Positions 1-11,759 of a DNA stretch of 64,000 nucleotides are shown one piece after another (position 1 is the first letter of the stretch; each line of letters starts with the position of its first letter). The DNA comes from Sepioteuthis lessoniana (Eukaryota > Mollusca > Cephalopoda > Myopsida > Loliginidae), in contig OY757904.1 of assembly GCA_963585895.1 (NCBI GenBank), forward strand, positions 68,630,365 through 68,694,364. Reading direction: 5' to 3'. Below the pieces are notes generated by a model. That model was not told the DNA's origin. It did no database searches and worked only from the letters and a program-made list of their open reading frames with translations. The translations under genes were made by a program, and so were the position numbers.

Positions 1-409
1 TTGTGATACGAAAGGAAGTCGATGTTCAATTTAATTCAAGCTTAAAATATCTTATCGATGGTAAATCTTCCGCTCGTCAAAAAGGAGCTATTCAAATTAA
101 AATACGAAAGAGTAAGGTACATTCCACGACTAGTAAAACTGGTGAGTAGTTGTGCGAATGAAAAGAAAAAGCCTATATGGGGAAATATTGCAGTAGGAAA
201 GAGAATTTGTCAGATAAGGGTACAAGGGATTTTCGCCACGAAGGGCATTCAGATAATTTTCGGTAATGCAACCACACAGGACCAAAATTTCGAAGCTCAG
301 TGAAATCCCTACCCTATGGGTTTGGGTAAGAAATTCAGAAAAAAAACAAGTTTTCCTTAATGGAACAAAAAATACTATTTTTCATATTCTTCATTTTTAT
401 TATACTTTA

Positions 410-2462
410 GACTTAAGAAACAGATTCGAAACCCTACAAGAAAAGACGGAAAAAAGTACACCAAACGACGAATATGAAAATTTCGTCAATGCGCACCTTG
501 ACGCAGCAGCGAAATGCATTCCAACAAAACTCAAAACTAAATATAGAGTCCCATGGGAAACTTTAGCGGTGAGAGAAAAACGTGCACTAGTGAAAACAAC
601 CTCCAAAAACTATCGAAAAAACCCAACAAACACAAATGTCTTAAAACTAAAAACGGCACAATATCAATTAGCAGGCATATATATAAAGGAACAGACAGAA
701 TACATTCAAAATCAAATAGATAAGATTAGAGACTCGGTGGAAGATAGACAATCTAGGATAGCCTGGCAAACAATAAACGAAGTGAATAGAAGAAAGAACA
801 CAGCCAAAACAAAACTGAAAGCAGCAAACCAACAAGAAAGAATAAAACTGTGGAAACAGAACTTCGAAAACCTACTAGGAAACCCACTGAAAATAACACA
901 TGAACCAATCACCAGAATAATTAGTAAACAATTAGACATTAAACTAGGACCGTTCACAGAAGAAGAACTCAAGTCAGTTCTCAGAAAAATTAAAAATAGG
1001 AAAGCTTCAGGGCTGGACTAAATTCCCCCAGAAGTATGGAAGAGCAGACAATTCGACGACATACGGCTCCGACACTGCAACGCAGTATACAATAAAAAAC
1101 CGATAGATAGATGGATGAAGGGATGCATACTCCCCATTCCTAAAAAGGGGGACCTCGGATTAGCCAAAATCTACCGAGGCATTACACTTACTTCCATAGC
1201 AGCCAAAATCTACAATGCCCTACTAGGAAACCACATAGAACACAAAATCGACAACATACTTAGAAAAAAACAAAATGATTTCCGAAGAAATAGATCCACG
1301 ACCTCACAAATATTAACCATCCGTAGAATCCTTGAAGGTGTACGGGCAAAGAACCTACAAGCAACATTAATATTTGTCGACTTTACCAAAGCTTTCGATT
1401 CCATTCACAGAGGAAAGATGGAACAAATCCTACTAGCGTACGGCATACCTAAAGAAACCGTAGCGGCAATAACGATTCTCTATAGAAACACCAAAGTAAA
1501 AGTACTATCACCTGATGGAGACACAGAATACTTCGACATTGTAGCAGGAGTACTACAAGGGGACACGCTGGCTCCGCACCTCTTTATCATTTGTCTAGAG
1601 TACGTACTTAGAACATCGATTGACAAAATCAGAGAGAATGGCTTCGAGCTGACGAAGAAAAGAAGCAGAGAGTACCCCGCAAAAACAATTAACGACGCCG
1701 ACTACGCCGATGACATAGCGATACTGGCAAATACACCCGACCAAGCCGAAACACTACTGCATTGTATGGAACGAGCAGCCGCAGGCATAGGCCTCTATGT
1801 TAATGCACACAAAACGGAATATATGTGCTATAATCAAACGGAGGACATCTCCACTCTAGAAGGAACCCCTCTAAAACTAGTAGACAAATTCACTTACCTA
1901 GGAAACAGCGTCTCATCAACCGAAAAGGACATCGAAACGAGCTTAACAAAAGCATGGACAGCTATCAATTGCCTATCGATTATATGGAAATCAGACCTAA
2001 CCGATAAAATGAAACACAGTTTCTTCCAGGCAGCGGTCACATCGATACTGTTATATGGCTGCACTACATGGACGCCAACAAAACAACTGCAGAAGAAGCT
2101 AGACGGCAATTACACAAGAATGCTACGTGCAATCTTGAGCAAGTCCCGGCGGCAACACCCCACAAGACACCAACTGTACGGCCACCTGTCCCCTATCACG
2201 AAAACTATTCAAGTTAGACGAACCAAACATGCAGGACACTGCTGGAGAAGCAGGGACGAACTCATAAGAGATGTACTCTTATGGACCCCCACACATGGCC
2301 GTGCAAAAGCAGGACGACCAGCACGAACATACATTCAGCAGCTATGTGGGTATACGGAATGTTGTCCTGAAGACCTACCTAGGGCGATGAACGATAGGGA
2401 GGAGTGGCGAGAGAGGGTCAGGGATATCCGTGCTACCAGCGCGATATGATGATGATGATGAT
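410..2462 (+). pseudogene. 5'-truncated LINE (RTE/Proto2-like), reverse transcriptase ORF with one nonsense codon
   Basis: This is a non-LTR retrotransposon reverse transcriptase. One reading frame runs from about 410 to a stop at 2447 and is broken only by a TAA at 1019-1021; the minus-strand copy at 59.4 kb has GAA (Glu) at that codon. After the break the frame stays open through the first downstream Met at 1115. Seen motifs: RT motif A (FVDFTKAFDS, catalytic Asp codon at 1379), the GVLQGD block, and YADD at 1703-1714, all intact. After these come a thumb region (LLYGCTTWT) and a conserved C-terminal tail (HAGHCWRSRDELIRDVLLW). No N-terminal endonuclease is present, so the copy is 5'-truncated. 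The stop codon is the first unit of a terminal (TGA)n run, so there is essentially no 3' UTR. Clade assignment from memory is RTE or Proto2-like and uncertain. No clean target duplication was found. Confidence 0.9.
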
Positions 2463-3600
2463 ACTTATTTTATTTTATTTCATTTTTGTACAGATTGGTC
2501 CAAAAGATAATTGTAATATAAGCGGTAAAGTTGGAATTTGTTGTAACCAAATTTCTGTCTTTAATCATTATCCTTTCATTAAGTCTTTTTCTTTTCGTCT
2601 TAGTCAACATTTTTAGACGGCCTCAGAACAATAAAAAGCATAACGTGTTCACATGCAAGGCTTGCTCTTTTCTAAGTTTCAAAAATTAGTTAATCAAAAA
2701 CCGTTTGCAGGTTTGAAGATCCAGGAGCTGATTACTGAAACTGGGGTTGCAATAGAGTTCCCTGTTCAACTTTTCGATGTACATATATATTTTCGTCAGG
2801 AATGGATTTTATTGCTTATGAATATGTACTTATTATTAGGCATCTCATGAAGTTTAATGATTAGCATGATAAAGTCTTTAGCAAATTTTCCCAAGTAAGG
2901 ACGAGAACCTATGTCTGGGATAGGCTGTGGGCTTATACCCGGTGCCTGAGACGTCTTTAAAGAGGATGGTTGATGGAAAAAAAATGTTTGTCAGACTATC
3001 GCTCTGTGAGTAACGGAAGAAATACTTAGCAAAATAGATTAGCTGATATCTTTTGTATATTTGATTCTTTCTCGATGCCCCATGTATCTGGTTTGTACCA
3101 TTATTAAGCAAAGCTTAGGAAATGAATATAAAAAGATTACGTCTGGAATTTTTACTCCTTTTTGAATATTACGATAACTTGTCGAGGGGTGTTTATTGAC
3201 TAATAACAGAATCTTAGAAAGGAAAATATTGTCTAAGTCAATTTTGACAAAATGAGGTTTCCTCTGACAGCAGAACGGTAGAATAGGGTGTGTTTTATTG
3301 AGCTTTATACGCCCATTGAATATCGAGAGTAATTCAGTATCTCTTTTTAGGGAATTAATCATTTTGTGACCTGCTACATCCAAGCAATGGGTTAAATATA
3401 TACGATGATTTTGATATTTAATAACCCACGAAGTTTGATACGCCATTACATTAAGAAATAAAACCAATACATTCTGTACAGTGACTGCTTCCTGTTTCAG
3501 CTATTCTACTCCTAACAAGCTAATCTTGTATAAAAACTGCCAATACCCTTTTATGGTAACAGGACTCTAAAGCGTTTTCAAAGACCTGTGACATTCATTC
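2463..3600. other. No recognised gene
   Basis: This is AT-rich sequence after the LINE tail. A 142-codon minus-strand frame (3039-3467) has no recognisable motif and is probably chance. I see no repeat structure I can name. Confidence 0.4.
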
Positions 3601-3611
3601 ATTTGATCGCA

Positions 3612-3612
<1 letters not shown>

Positions 3613-3645
<33 letters not shown>
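3613..3645. repeat. (TA)n microsatellite
   Basis: An uninterrupted TA dinucleotide run in AT-rich unique sequence. Confidence 0.95.
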
Positions 3646-3648
<3 letters not shown>

Positions 3649-3891
3649 CTATTCATATTTTTGTTTTTAGTTTTATTCAATTTAGCCAATGTTCATTAGA
3701 GAAATTGTGCTAGCTTACATAGAGATGTGAAAGAATCAGTCACATATAACCACCCACCATTTTAAAATGTATACGAAAGAAAAGATTCTTTTACAGAATC
3801 AATAATTCAAAAGTTCACTCCTATATTGATTAAAAAAATGTTAATTTTCTTCTAAGCATAAACATAAATGTTAATTTTCTTACAACCTAAA

Positions 3892-3893
<2 letters not shown>

Positions 3894-3929
<36 letters not shown>

Positions 3930-3968
3930 TATATATATATATATATATACGTGTGTGTGTGTGTGTGT
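3894..3968. repeat. Compound (CT)n(AT)n(GT)n microsatellite
   Basis: Three dinucleotide blocks follow one another: CT, then AT, then GT. The same order recurs at 5.8 kb and 19.0 kb. Confidence 0.95.
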
Positions 3969-4064
3969 ATTGAAGAGACGTTTGTGATGTTTTAGTTTAT
4001 TTCGTTGGAAATGTACACCGTGAACCTTGACGATACTGTTTGCAATTTACCAAATGCTTATGCT

Positions 4065-4200
4065 CTTTGTAAAGGTATGAATCCCTCTATTCTCGCTCCA
4101 GCTATGAGTGAATAGTAGGGCAGACTAAGCTCTTTTACCTTTATATGGCAGCCGGTCTAAGAGAAAAAAAAACTCTATATTCAAACCCCTTAAAAGACAT
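4065..4200 (+). repeat. SINE, 3' part (tRNA-derived family)
   Basis: This matches the central and 3' part of the complete SINE at 33.8 kb: a 'ggtatgaatccc' block, then 'ctccagctatgagtgaatagtag', then 'caaacccctt'. The tRNA-like head is missing or diverged. Confidence 0.7.
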
Positions 4201-4813
4201 TCCGATGAATGCTTAACTATCCTAGGGTATATATTTATATATATATATATTGAAAAGTATAATTGCAATGAATCTGACAGTACCATAGAAATATGTATAA
4301 AGTTGGATAAATCGATCGTTTAACTCAAATTTAATGCGTGATATTTCGTTCGGCTTTATTTCATCTCGAACTTCTTCAGACAGAGACTGTTTTCTGATTT
4401 TTTTCTATTCAAAACCATGTTAGAAGAAATGATAAAATGGTGGAGAAGTTATAGGTGTAGCAGGAAAGGTGCACGGGATCTAAATCAAATGCATCAAGTT
4501 TCATTATTTTTTTTTTATTTTTTGAAAGAGGCGACAGATTTTAGGGAGCTGATAAGAAAATGGAGGGAAGAATTGGATGAAAGGGATTTTGGCATATCTT
4601 TTTTGATGGAAAAATATAGACGGTAATGTGATATCGCAGAAAATTGTCTATATTGTGGTGTCTGTGTCGTAATTGTGGTGACGAAGAGCTAAGAGCAAAA
4701 GTGAGTTGGAAAAGGCAAAGGAAAGGATTCCCAAAAGTATGGTGGCACAGGGTGAAATTTCTCTTCCTTATCCGTTTTCTATTTTGATTTTGTTTTTGTT
4801 TATTATGATGTTC

Positions 4814-5078
4814 GGCAGGTATGGTGAGATTTGGTAAAAACCCGGACATTGTTTTATATGGTTTGTTTTGGAAATGTGGGAGAAAATAACGATCGAAAAG
4901 TTTTTTTCTACCACATGTTAGAGCTCAAACGCATTTAATTTTTCCTAAGTCACTTGAATCAAACCCATACACTGCAAAATCCCAAACACTTCTAGAATCT
5001 GCGGTAATTTCCAAAACAAACCATATAAAACAACGTCCAGCTTTTTACCAAACCTCAGCAAGTCTCACCATACCTGGC
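4814..5078. repeat. Foldback (long inverted repeat) element
   Basis: The arm at 4814-4875 is the near-exact reverse complement of 5007-5078. The arms differ by a 9-10 nt gap and a few substitutions. The spacer of about 130 nt between them has no coding content. The arms contain no recognisable transposase and no tRNA-like boxes. Confidence 0.8.
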
Positions 5079-5284
5079 TAACATATACTAAACGACAATA
5101 AACAATTTTTGCGACATCATATTTTAGTCAATATCTTATATATATATATATATAAAGAACAACAACAAAAACGCACTCATACGTCTGTGTGTGTTTTTGT
5201 TGCTCTTTTATATTTTTAGTTTAACGGGTACTAAATGTCAAAGCCATATTTTTGAAAGAAAAGTAGTCCTACTATTTAAACTAC

Positions 5285-5440
5285 AACTGGGGAATAAGGG
5301 GGTTCATACCTTTACCAAGGGTATTTGTTCGAAAGTGAATTTAATGACACAAATGTACCATAACACGCTTAAGACGATTTCTCAATTCATAATTGTAGCA
5401 ACTTCACCACGATGCCTGCTGAAATTCAAACCTCCTATTA
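5285..5440 (-). repeat. SINE fragment, minus strand
   Basis: Read on the minus strand this resembles the 33.8 kb SINE: an A-box-like start, 'cattaaattcactttcg', then 'accttggtaaaggtatgaac' followed by a C-run. The match is partial and diverged. Confidence 0.6.
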
Positions 5441-5766
5441 CAGATATAAGAATTTATATCTGAAATTCTAAGTTGATATAACTTTATTACTATTTTCCCA
5501 CTTTGATTCATTTTCTATGGAACTGGACGGTAAATTAGAGAAAAAAATCAGTCGAGATTCTTCTACACACTTCAACTAACCGGCAAAACCAGCGGAGCTC
5601 AGTTACAAAATTAACATCCGCCAAGGGCAGATCCCATCACAGTGAAAAAGTTTACTTAGTGAACACTCTAATGGAATTATCATGTCTGAATGAAATAGCA
5701 TCTTAGTCGTAACATACTCGTCGCTAAGACAGATGGTTGTATGCTAAAGTAAAAGCTAAACTCACA

Positions 5767-5767
<1 letters not shown>

Positions 5768-5798
<31 letters not shown>

Positions 5799-5799
5799 T

Positions 5800-5832
<33 letters not shown>

Positions 5833-5913
5833 ATATATTTATATGTGTGCTGTGTGTGCATGCGTGTGTGTGTGTGTGTGTGTGTGTGTATTGTTGTTGT
5901 TGCTGTTGTTGGT
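5768..5913. repeat. Compound microsatellite (CTGT/CT, TA, TG, TTG)
   Basis: Successive tetranucleotide, CT, TA and TG blocks end in a short (TTG)n run. Apparent poly-hydrophobic open frames here are artefacts of the repeat. Confidence 0.95.
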
Positions 5914-6085
5914 CTCATTACGTACAATGACTGAAGACTGTGAAACGTGTGAGAGATTGGCGTATTTATTTCCCTTACTCTAAAATTCCATTTATTCTCT
6001 CTTTTCAAGAACTAATCAATAATAAATGAGTATGAAATAGATTATGTTCTCTCTCTTTCTTTCTTTCTCTTCATAGTAGAAGCTA

Positions 6086-6086
<1 letters not shown>

Positions 6087-6159
<73 letters not shown>

Positions 6160-6190
6160 TTGTAATATGTATGTATGTATGTATGTATGT
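6087..6190. repeat. (TA)n and (ATGT)n microsatellites
   Basis: A TA run of about 70 nt is followed by an ATGT tetranucleotide run. Confidence 0.95.
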
Positions 6191-6389
6191 CTGAACGGAG
6201 GTTGTTTAAAATTTCCAATCCTCATCTAGATGTTAAATATGTCGCACGCTTTCAACTTGTATATCCTCACCTGCCAAAAAATTAAGACGGAAGTTTGTGT
6301 TAATTCATAAGAAGTAGTAGTGTGCTGGCACAAGAAAATGTCTAGTCTCATTGATCTCGATAAGGCTACTATTTTTTATATATACCATT

Positions 6390-6402
<13 letters not shown>

Positions 6403-6453
<51 letters not shown>
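6403..6453. repeat. (TA)n microsatellite flanking a hairpin repeat
   Basis: This TA run adjoins the left arm of the foldback at 6452-6606, whose right arm ends in another TA stretch. Confidence 0.95.
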
Positions 6454-6456
<3 letters not shown>

Positions 6457-6606
6457 ATCCATAGAAAATATTATTCTGCAACGTAAGGTTCCATGAGGTT
6501 TATAACAACATTTTCAATTTCATTCCATCTTCTTAACTGCCATATCAATGTTGTTATATATTCATGAAACCTTAGGTTGCAGAATAATATTCTCATGGAT
6601 TAAATA
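6452..6606. mobile_element. Hairpin MITE/foldback inserted in TA repeats
   Basis: The arm at 6452-6512 is the reverse complement of 6547-6606 over about 60 nt with only a handful of mismatches. The loop is about 34 nt. TA runs flank the structure on both sides, consistent with a small non-autonomous element using TA targets (mariner-type habit). No coding capacity. A hairpin transcript of this shape could look like a small-RNA precursor, but nothing in the sequence shows processing. Confidence 0.8.
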
Positions 6607-6740
6607 TATATATAATATATATTTATTTATTATCATTAATATTATAATAGGTCTATCGTAGATATTGAGCACTCTCCATATTATATGGCACTTGGTTCGA
6701 CACATGACCACATAGTTATTTACTGACGACAACACCCCTC

Positions 6741-6772
6741 ATAATATATATATATATATATGCGTGTGTGTG

Positions 6773-6804
<32 letters not shown>

Positions 6805-6860
6805 CGTGCGTGTGTGCGTGTTTGTGTACATGTGTGTGTATGCGTACGTGTGTGTCTATA
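6741..6860. repeat. (TA)n(TG)n microsatellite
   Basis: A short TA run is followed by an imperfect TG run broken by CG and TT units. Confidence 0.9.
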
Positions 6861-6984
6861 TTTCTACATTTATACATGAATATATGTGTGTCCGCGCACC
6901 TGCATGTTCACGTGTGTGTTCTTAAGTGTCTATACAGCTGCATTTAATATTAAACAGATATAGAAGTGTATACACACATACGCT

Positions 6985-7029
6985 CTCTCTCTATTTTCAT
7001 CTCCATTTCTGTCTGTCTGTCCCTCTCTC

Positions 7030-7084
<55 letters not shown>

Positions 7085-7101
7085 TAAGTATATATATATA
7101 T
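6985..7101. repeat. Compound (CT)n(CA)n(TA)n microsatellite
   Basis: CT, CA and TA blocks occur in that order. Serine/leucine- and threonine/histidine-rich open frames here are repeat shadows. Confidence 0.95.
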
Positions 7102-7541
7102 TCACTAAGCAGCGTATAATGACGAGGCTCAAGTTCTGGAGATTTGGGCGAGTTTTTTTCACACTATTCTTGAAATTACTCCCAGTTTCATTTTGACTGA
7201 CAATGATAATGCTTTTTATGTCCAATCCATGTGTTAACATTTCTATTTGAATAATTGTATCAGAAAGAGAAATGTGTAATCATTTAACATAGTATAAATA
7301 TTTTACATGAAAAAATCGTGATTAGCAGCTATAAATGGTTACTCAGATGATTACTTGAAATCATGATATTACGAGAACTTCTTGAAAACATATAACTGTG
7401 TGCAAATAATTAGGAATGGATATTTGAACCCGGATAATTTCTTGAAAATGTCTGATTTCTCCACTAAATGACACAGCATGATTTGACATTCCTAACAACC
7501 AATCGAACAGTCAAACATTTATACGTATTCCTCATTCTTTC

Positions 7542-7542
<1 letters not shown>

Positions 7543-7604
<62 letters not shown>
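7543..7604. repeat. (CT)n(AT)n microsatellite
   Basis: Adjacent CT and AT blocks. Confidence 0.95.
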
Positions 7605-7608
<4 letters not shown>

Positions 7609-7776
7609 TTTATCGGTTTGTGTAAGTGGTTTGAGTGTGGGTCATGGTTATCTTTCGATGGCTGTTTTATTCTCTTCTATAGAAGCCACTCTTATAGAGG
7701 AGCAGCAGTAGTTCCCCGATCGAACTGTCGATCCTGAGCGAAAAGTCGTCAAACTCACGTCCAGGACCCATTTGGG

Positions 7777-8227
7777 TGAAACGCAGTTTCTTCCAGGCAG
7801 CGGTCACATCGATACTGCTATATGGATGCACTACATGGACGCTAACAAAACGGCTGGAGAAGAAACTAGATGGCAATTACACAAGAATGCTGCGTGCAAT
7901 CCTCAACAAGTCCTGGCAGCAACACCCCACAAGACACCAACTGTACGGCACCTGCCCCCTATCACGAAAACTATTCAAGTTAGGCGATCCAGACATGCAG
8001 GACATTGCTGGAGAAGCAGAGATGAACTCATAAGAGATGTACTCTTATGGATCCCCACACACGGCCGCGCAAAAGCAGGACGACCAGCACGAACGTACAT
8101 TCAGCAGCTATGTGAGGATACAGGTTGTTGTCCTGAAGACCTACCTAGGGCGATGAACGATAGGGAGGAGTGGCGAGAGAGGGTCAGGGATATCCGTGCT
8201 GCCAGCACGATATGATGATGATGATAT
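7777..8227 (+). pseudogene. LINE 3' fragment (same (TGA)n family), frameshifted
   Basis: This is a strongly 5'-truncated copy of the LINE at 0.4 kb. It starts in the thumb region (RSFFQAAVTSILLYGCTTWT) and runs to the C-terminal end (EWRERVRDIRAASTI). One missing base near 7950 shifts the frame within the 'QLYG' region, so two overlapping frames together cover the domain. It ends in the (TGA)n tail that supplies the stop codon. Divergence from the copies at 0.4 and 59.4 kb is low, so the insertion looks fairly recent. Confidence 0.9.
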
Positions 8228-8650
8228 ATATAAAAGCTGTTAAAACGTTTGAAACTCAGTTAATCCACCACTTTATTTTGAAACGAGCGTTTCTCAAGCA
8301 GGACATCACATCTGCTCCCTACGCATTTGTCCATAACTGGCTCTGTTTATGCAAGACAAGACTTACAAATCATGTGAGATCTCATGACACCAATTTCTCA
8401 GACACTCACTTTACAGTATTTGAAAAGCAACCGAGGAAAACTGTTGTCAATTCTAAGGCAAAGTTTGTGGGTATTTATTGTTTTTCATTGGTCATATGAG
8501 TCGGAAGAGGAGAACGTCAATGGAAAAGATTGCTAAATCCTTTGTCTCACATGGGGGAAGGCTTGCAACGATATACGAAAAGCCACGTACGCTTCTAAAA
8601 GCAGTCCTAGAGAATTGCATATATCAGCATCTTCAGGAGAAAAGTGACAG
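8228..8650. other. No recognised gene
   Basis: Unique-looking sequence with slightly higher GC than its surroundings. A 109-codon plus-strand frame starts inside the LINE tail and carries no motif I recognise. Confidence 0.4.
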
Positions 8651-8651
8651 T

Positions 8652-8673
8652 ATATAAATATATATATATATAT

Positions 8674-8714
<41 letters not shown>

Positions 8715-8739
8715 GGAGAGAGAGAGAGAGAGAGAGAGA
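8652..8739. repeat. (TA)n(GA)n microsatellite
   Basis: A short TA run is followed by a long GA run with one irregular unit. Confidence 0.95.
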
Positions 8740-10640
8740 TGATTTAAACTGAATTTGATTGCCATAAAGGTGTGATAAGGAACATGTTACATTAAATATA
8801 CATATATCAGAAGTAATATTTTAACCACACATTTTTTTAAAATAAATTTTAATGTTGTCGATTTGATCTATGGGGGATGACGTTGGGCTGTGGATGAGCG
8901 TATCAACGAGGAGCTATGCAACCTGCTGGTAGTTTTATATTAGTACGAGTAGCATGCCGTTTTAATTCATAGTTATTAAGGAAAAGTATAAAGCAACATA
9001 TTTTAGTTAAAAGAGGCACGCACAGCGTACAGCTTCTCCCCGCAGGATTTCGAGACGGTGAAACGATTTCAAATCCTAGAAAAGCCGCTTACTTTTCACT
9101 TTCCACTATGGCTCCTGGGAAAGTCATAAATCCATCAATTTTTCATTTCCAATTATGGATAGATATATCTGTTGGCTGATTTTTTTATACTAGGATTAGG
9201 CCTCCAGTCTAGAATTAGAAAAAAACAAACTCCAAATTCGCTCCAACTTTAGCCCGCTTGAAAATTTAAGTCATGTCACTCATGCTGCCTTTGGTGAAGA
9301 TTTCGTGCAAATACATTCCTATTTTAGATAATCCTCTCTAACCTTTGGCTCTTTGGGTTTAAATAAATGTCAAATTATTAATTTGCACAAATTCTTTCCA
9401 TCCGTGTACTTATATAAATACATTCACATGTGCATTCTCAGCAATTTAATTGAATTCCGATATTACTAGAATATAACTCGTAACAAGAATTAGATAATCC
9501 AGATGATGGAGTTAGTTTGAAGGGTAAACCCGGTGCTTTCAGTTACATTCCACTTTAGGGTTGGACATCTTCAAAATACCCAAAGTCTAATTTGCAAAGC
9601 TCTATCTTCAGAGGGTAATTGATAAACTGCAAAGGAAATGAGAACACGGAGAACAGATGCCTTGTCACACCGATTCATATTAACACAAATCCTTTTGCAA
9701 TAGCACAATGCAGGAAAACTTATAGAAATGCGAATGATACCAACACTACTTTTAGCCTCTTCGCAGAATTCAGTAACAATTGGGTGCAAATATGCTGGCC
9801 CATCAACAATAGGAAGCCCTGCAACTCAAGATACAAGTCAGTTTCTGAAAAGGTCGAATCTGTTCTCTGTTGGCCATGAGAAAGCACACTTATTTGAAAA
9901 AGACCCAATAAATTTTAAAGCAGTCATTTTCAATGCATCAACTTATAGCATCATTGCCCTACCAGTGTCCACATCTTCCACACATTCGTTGGTACGCTGG
10001 ACTCTATTATGCTGTCATTATTGTACACATTGGCCATTTACACAGGTTCATTCTACCGCGAGCATATTCGACATAATGTGCGTCGATTTCTTATTTTATT
10101 CCGTAACCGTCAACTGTTCAGTCATTGTTATGATCAATGTCTGATTGATTAGTCAGTGATTGAATGAGCGCAGCCTTTTCAACATGTATAATGGGTTTCT
10201 TCAACCTTGGACTGGAGAGGTTTTCTCTCGATTTACAAGTCAGCAACCGTTCGTAGTTTCTCTAACAATGAGATTTTAATGGCTGCCGACACGCCTTTTG
10301 TATGTTAAACAAGAATAACTTTAAAAACTACAATCAAAAAGTTTTTATAAACTGCCAGGAGTTAATATATTTTAATTACAAGTTTTATGCCCATGACTGA
10401 CTTCTGGATAGTATTTTAAGGGAAAATGTCTATGATATTTCTGATACTGAATTTTGATATTATTAATGTTGCTTAGTAGTTGCATCAAAACATACAGCTT
10501 TATATATTTGTATGTGACCTGTGCAAGCTCCGTCTCAAAGAGAACATAAATTATTTGCTCAGAAAAAAGATTAAAACAAGAGCTGATATATATTTTAGAT
10601 TTCAGATTATACGTCGACACATTCACGGAAACACACATAT
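8740..10640. other. No recognised gene; one unassigned open stretch
   Basis: Around 9570-10144 open frames exist on both strands (138 codons plus; 60-70 codons minus) in DNA of more balanced composition. I do not recognise either translation. It could be an old repeat or an exon relic. Confidence 0.3.

Positions 10641-10644
<4 letters not shown>

Positions 10645-10702
<58 letters not shown>
10645..10702. repeat. (TA)n microsatellite
   Basis: A long TA run. IYIYIY-type translations here are artefacts. Confidence 0.95.
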
Positions 10703-10705
<3 letters not shown>

Positions 10706-10744
10706 AATGAAAAGTTATATGCAAACACAGACATGCACAAATAC

Positions 10745-10885
10745 GTATAGAGTGTGGGACTGTAAGATCTTTGAATGTGTGTTCGAACTCCAGTTGCACT
10801 ATTAGGTTCAACCTGAGTGGAAAGATAGGAACTTCAATATACCTCCAGCTATTGGCCAAATAATGCCACTACTTTTCTTTTAAAA
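10745..10885 (+). repeat. SINE fragment
   Basis: A B-box-like 'tgttcgaactcc' is followed by 'gttgcactattaggttcaac' and 'cctccagctattggccaaata', in the same order as the tRNA-like head and body of the 33.8 kb SINE. Confidence 0.65.
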
Positions 10886-10946
10886 GGGTTGTTTTGACTT
10901 TGACTAACGCTCCGAAGTTTATATGATTTTGAATACAAAGAACACC

Positions 10947-10948
<2 letters not shown>

Positions 10949-11005
<57 letters not shown>

Positions 11006-11030
11006 GTGAATGTGTGTGTGTGTGTGTGTA
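10949..11030. repeat. (CA)n(TA)n...(TG)n microsatellite
   Basis: CA, TA and TG blocks with a short break between TA and TG. Confidence 0.95.
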
Positions 11031-11429
11031 AAACTGAGTATGTAAATTAAAAATAGGGAGGAACCAGAGATAAAATGTTCAAGCCTAATTAGAGTTTTTA
11101 TTGGTGAAGAGGTTTCAATGATACCTACTAAGTGCTTGGAAGAAATATTATCATATAATAATTTTACTGATTGGAATAATCAACTCAATAAAAGATCGGA
11201 GTTGATATCTAAATGGTAGTCTATAAGTCTATATTTACACAGTACTTAGTATGTCAACAAAGAAATAGTTTGCTGTTCCTCAAAAGAGCACACATTTTTT
11301 GGTTAAATCTAACAATTTCAAATGTACAAAATACTCACTCGTCCGAAGATCGACAACGTGAAACTATGAATCAGGCGTTTTTTTTTTATCTATTTGTCAT
11401 TTTTATTCTATTTTATAAGTCGCACACAC

Positions 11430-11430
<1 letters not shown>

Positions 11431-11474
<44 letters not shown>
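11431..11474. repeat. (TA)n microsatellite
   Basis: An uninterrupted TA run. Confidence 0.95.
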
Positions 11475-11477
<3 letters not shown>

Positions 11478-11699
11478 AAAACTTGTCAAGTCCTTTACCT
11501 CAAATACCGGACAGTCACTCAGAACTAAATTCATTCCGTATAGCTCTAATATTTACCTAGAAAATGAATGTCGAAAATTAGTTTATATCAATTTCCTTTC
11601 TGTTTTAATTTATTTAGTTTTTGGGTTTTTTTTTTTTTTTTTTGGCAATTTTTTCTTTACAACAGTCTGTTAATATGCACATACTTCCGCATGTGAAAA

Positions 11700-11707
11700 C
11701 ACACACC

Positions 11708-11745
<38 letters not shown>
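11700..11745. repeat. (CA)n microsatellite
   Basis: A CA run just downstream of a poly-T stretch. Confidence 0.95.
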
Positions 11746-11748
<3 letters not shown>

Positions 11749-11759
11749 TTTTTTCTGTT

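Noticed and set aside
388..2475. Target duplication for the first LINE ('ttcatttttat' / 'ttcatttttgt')
   Set aside because: The words are T-rich, imperfect and not placed exactly at the element ends, so they may be chance.
3039..3467. 142-codon minus-strand frame
   Set aside because: No recognisable motif or domain and no supporting context; a frame of this length can occur by chance in 64 kb.
5737..7240. Several open frames rich in Ile-Tyr, Ser-Leu, Val-Cys and Thr-His
   Set aside because: They are translations of TA, CT, TG and CA microsatellites on both strands.
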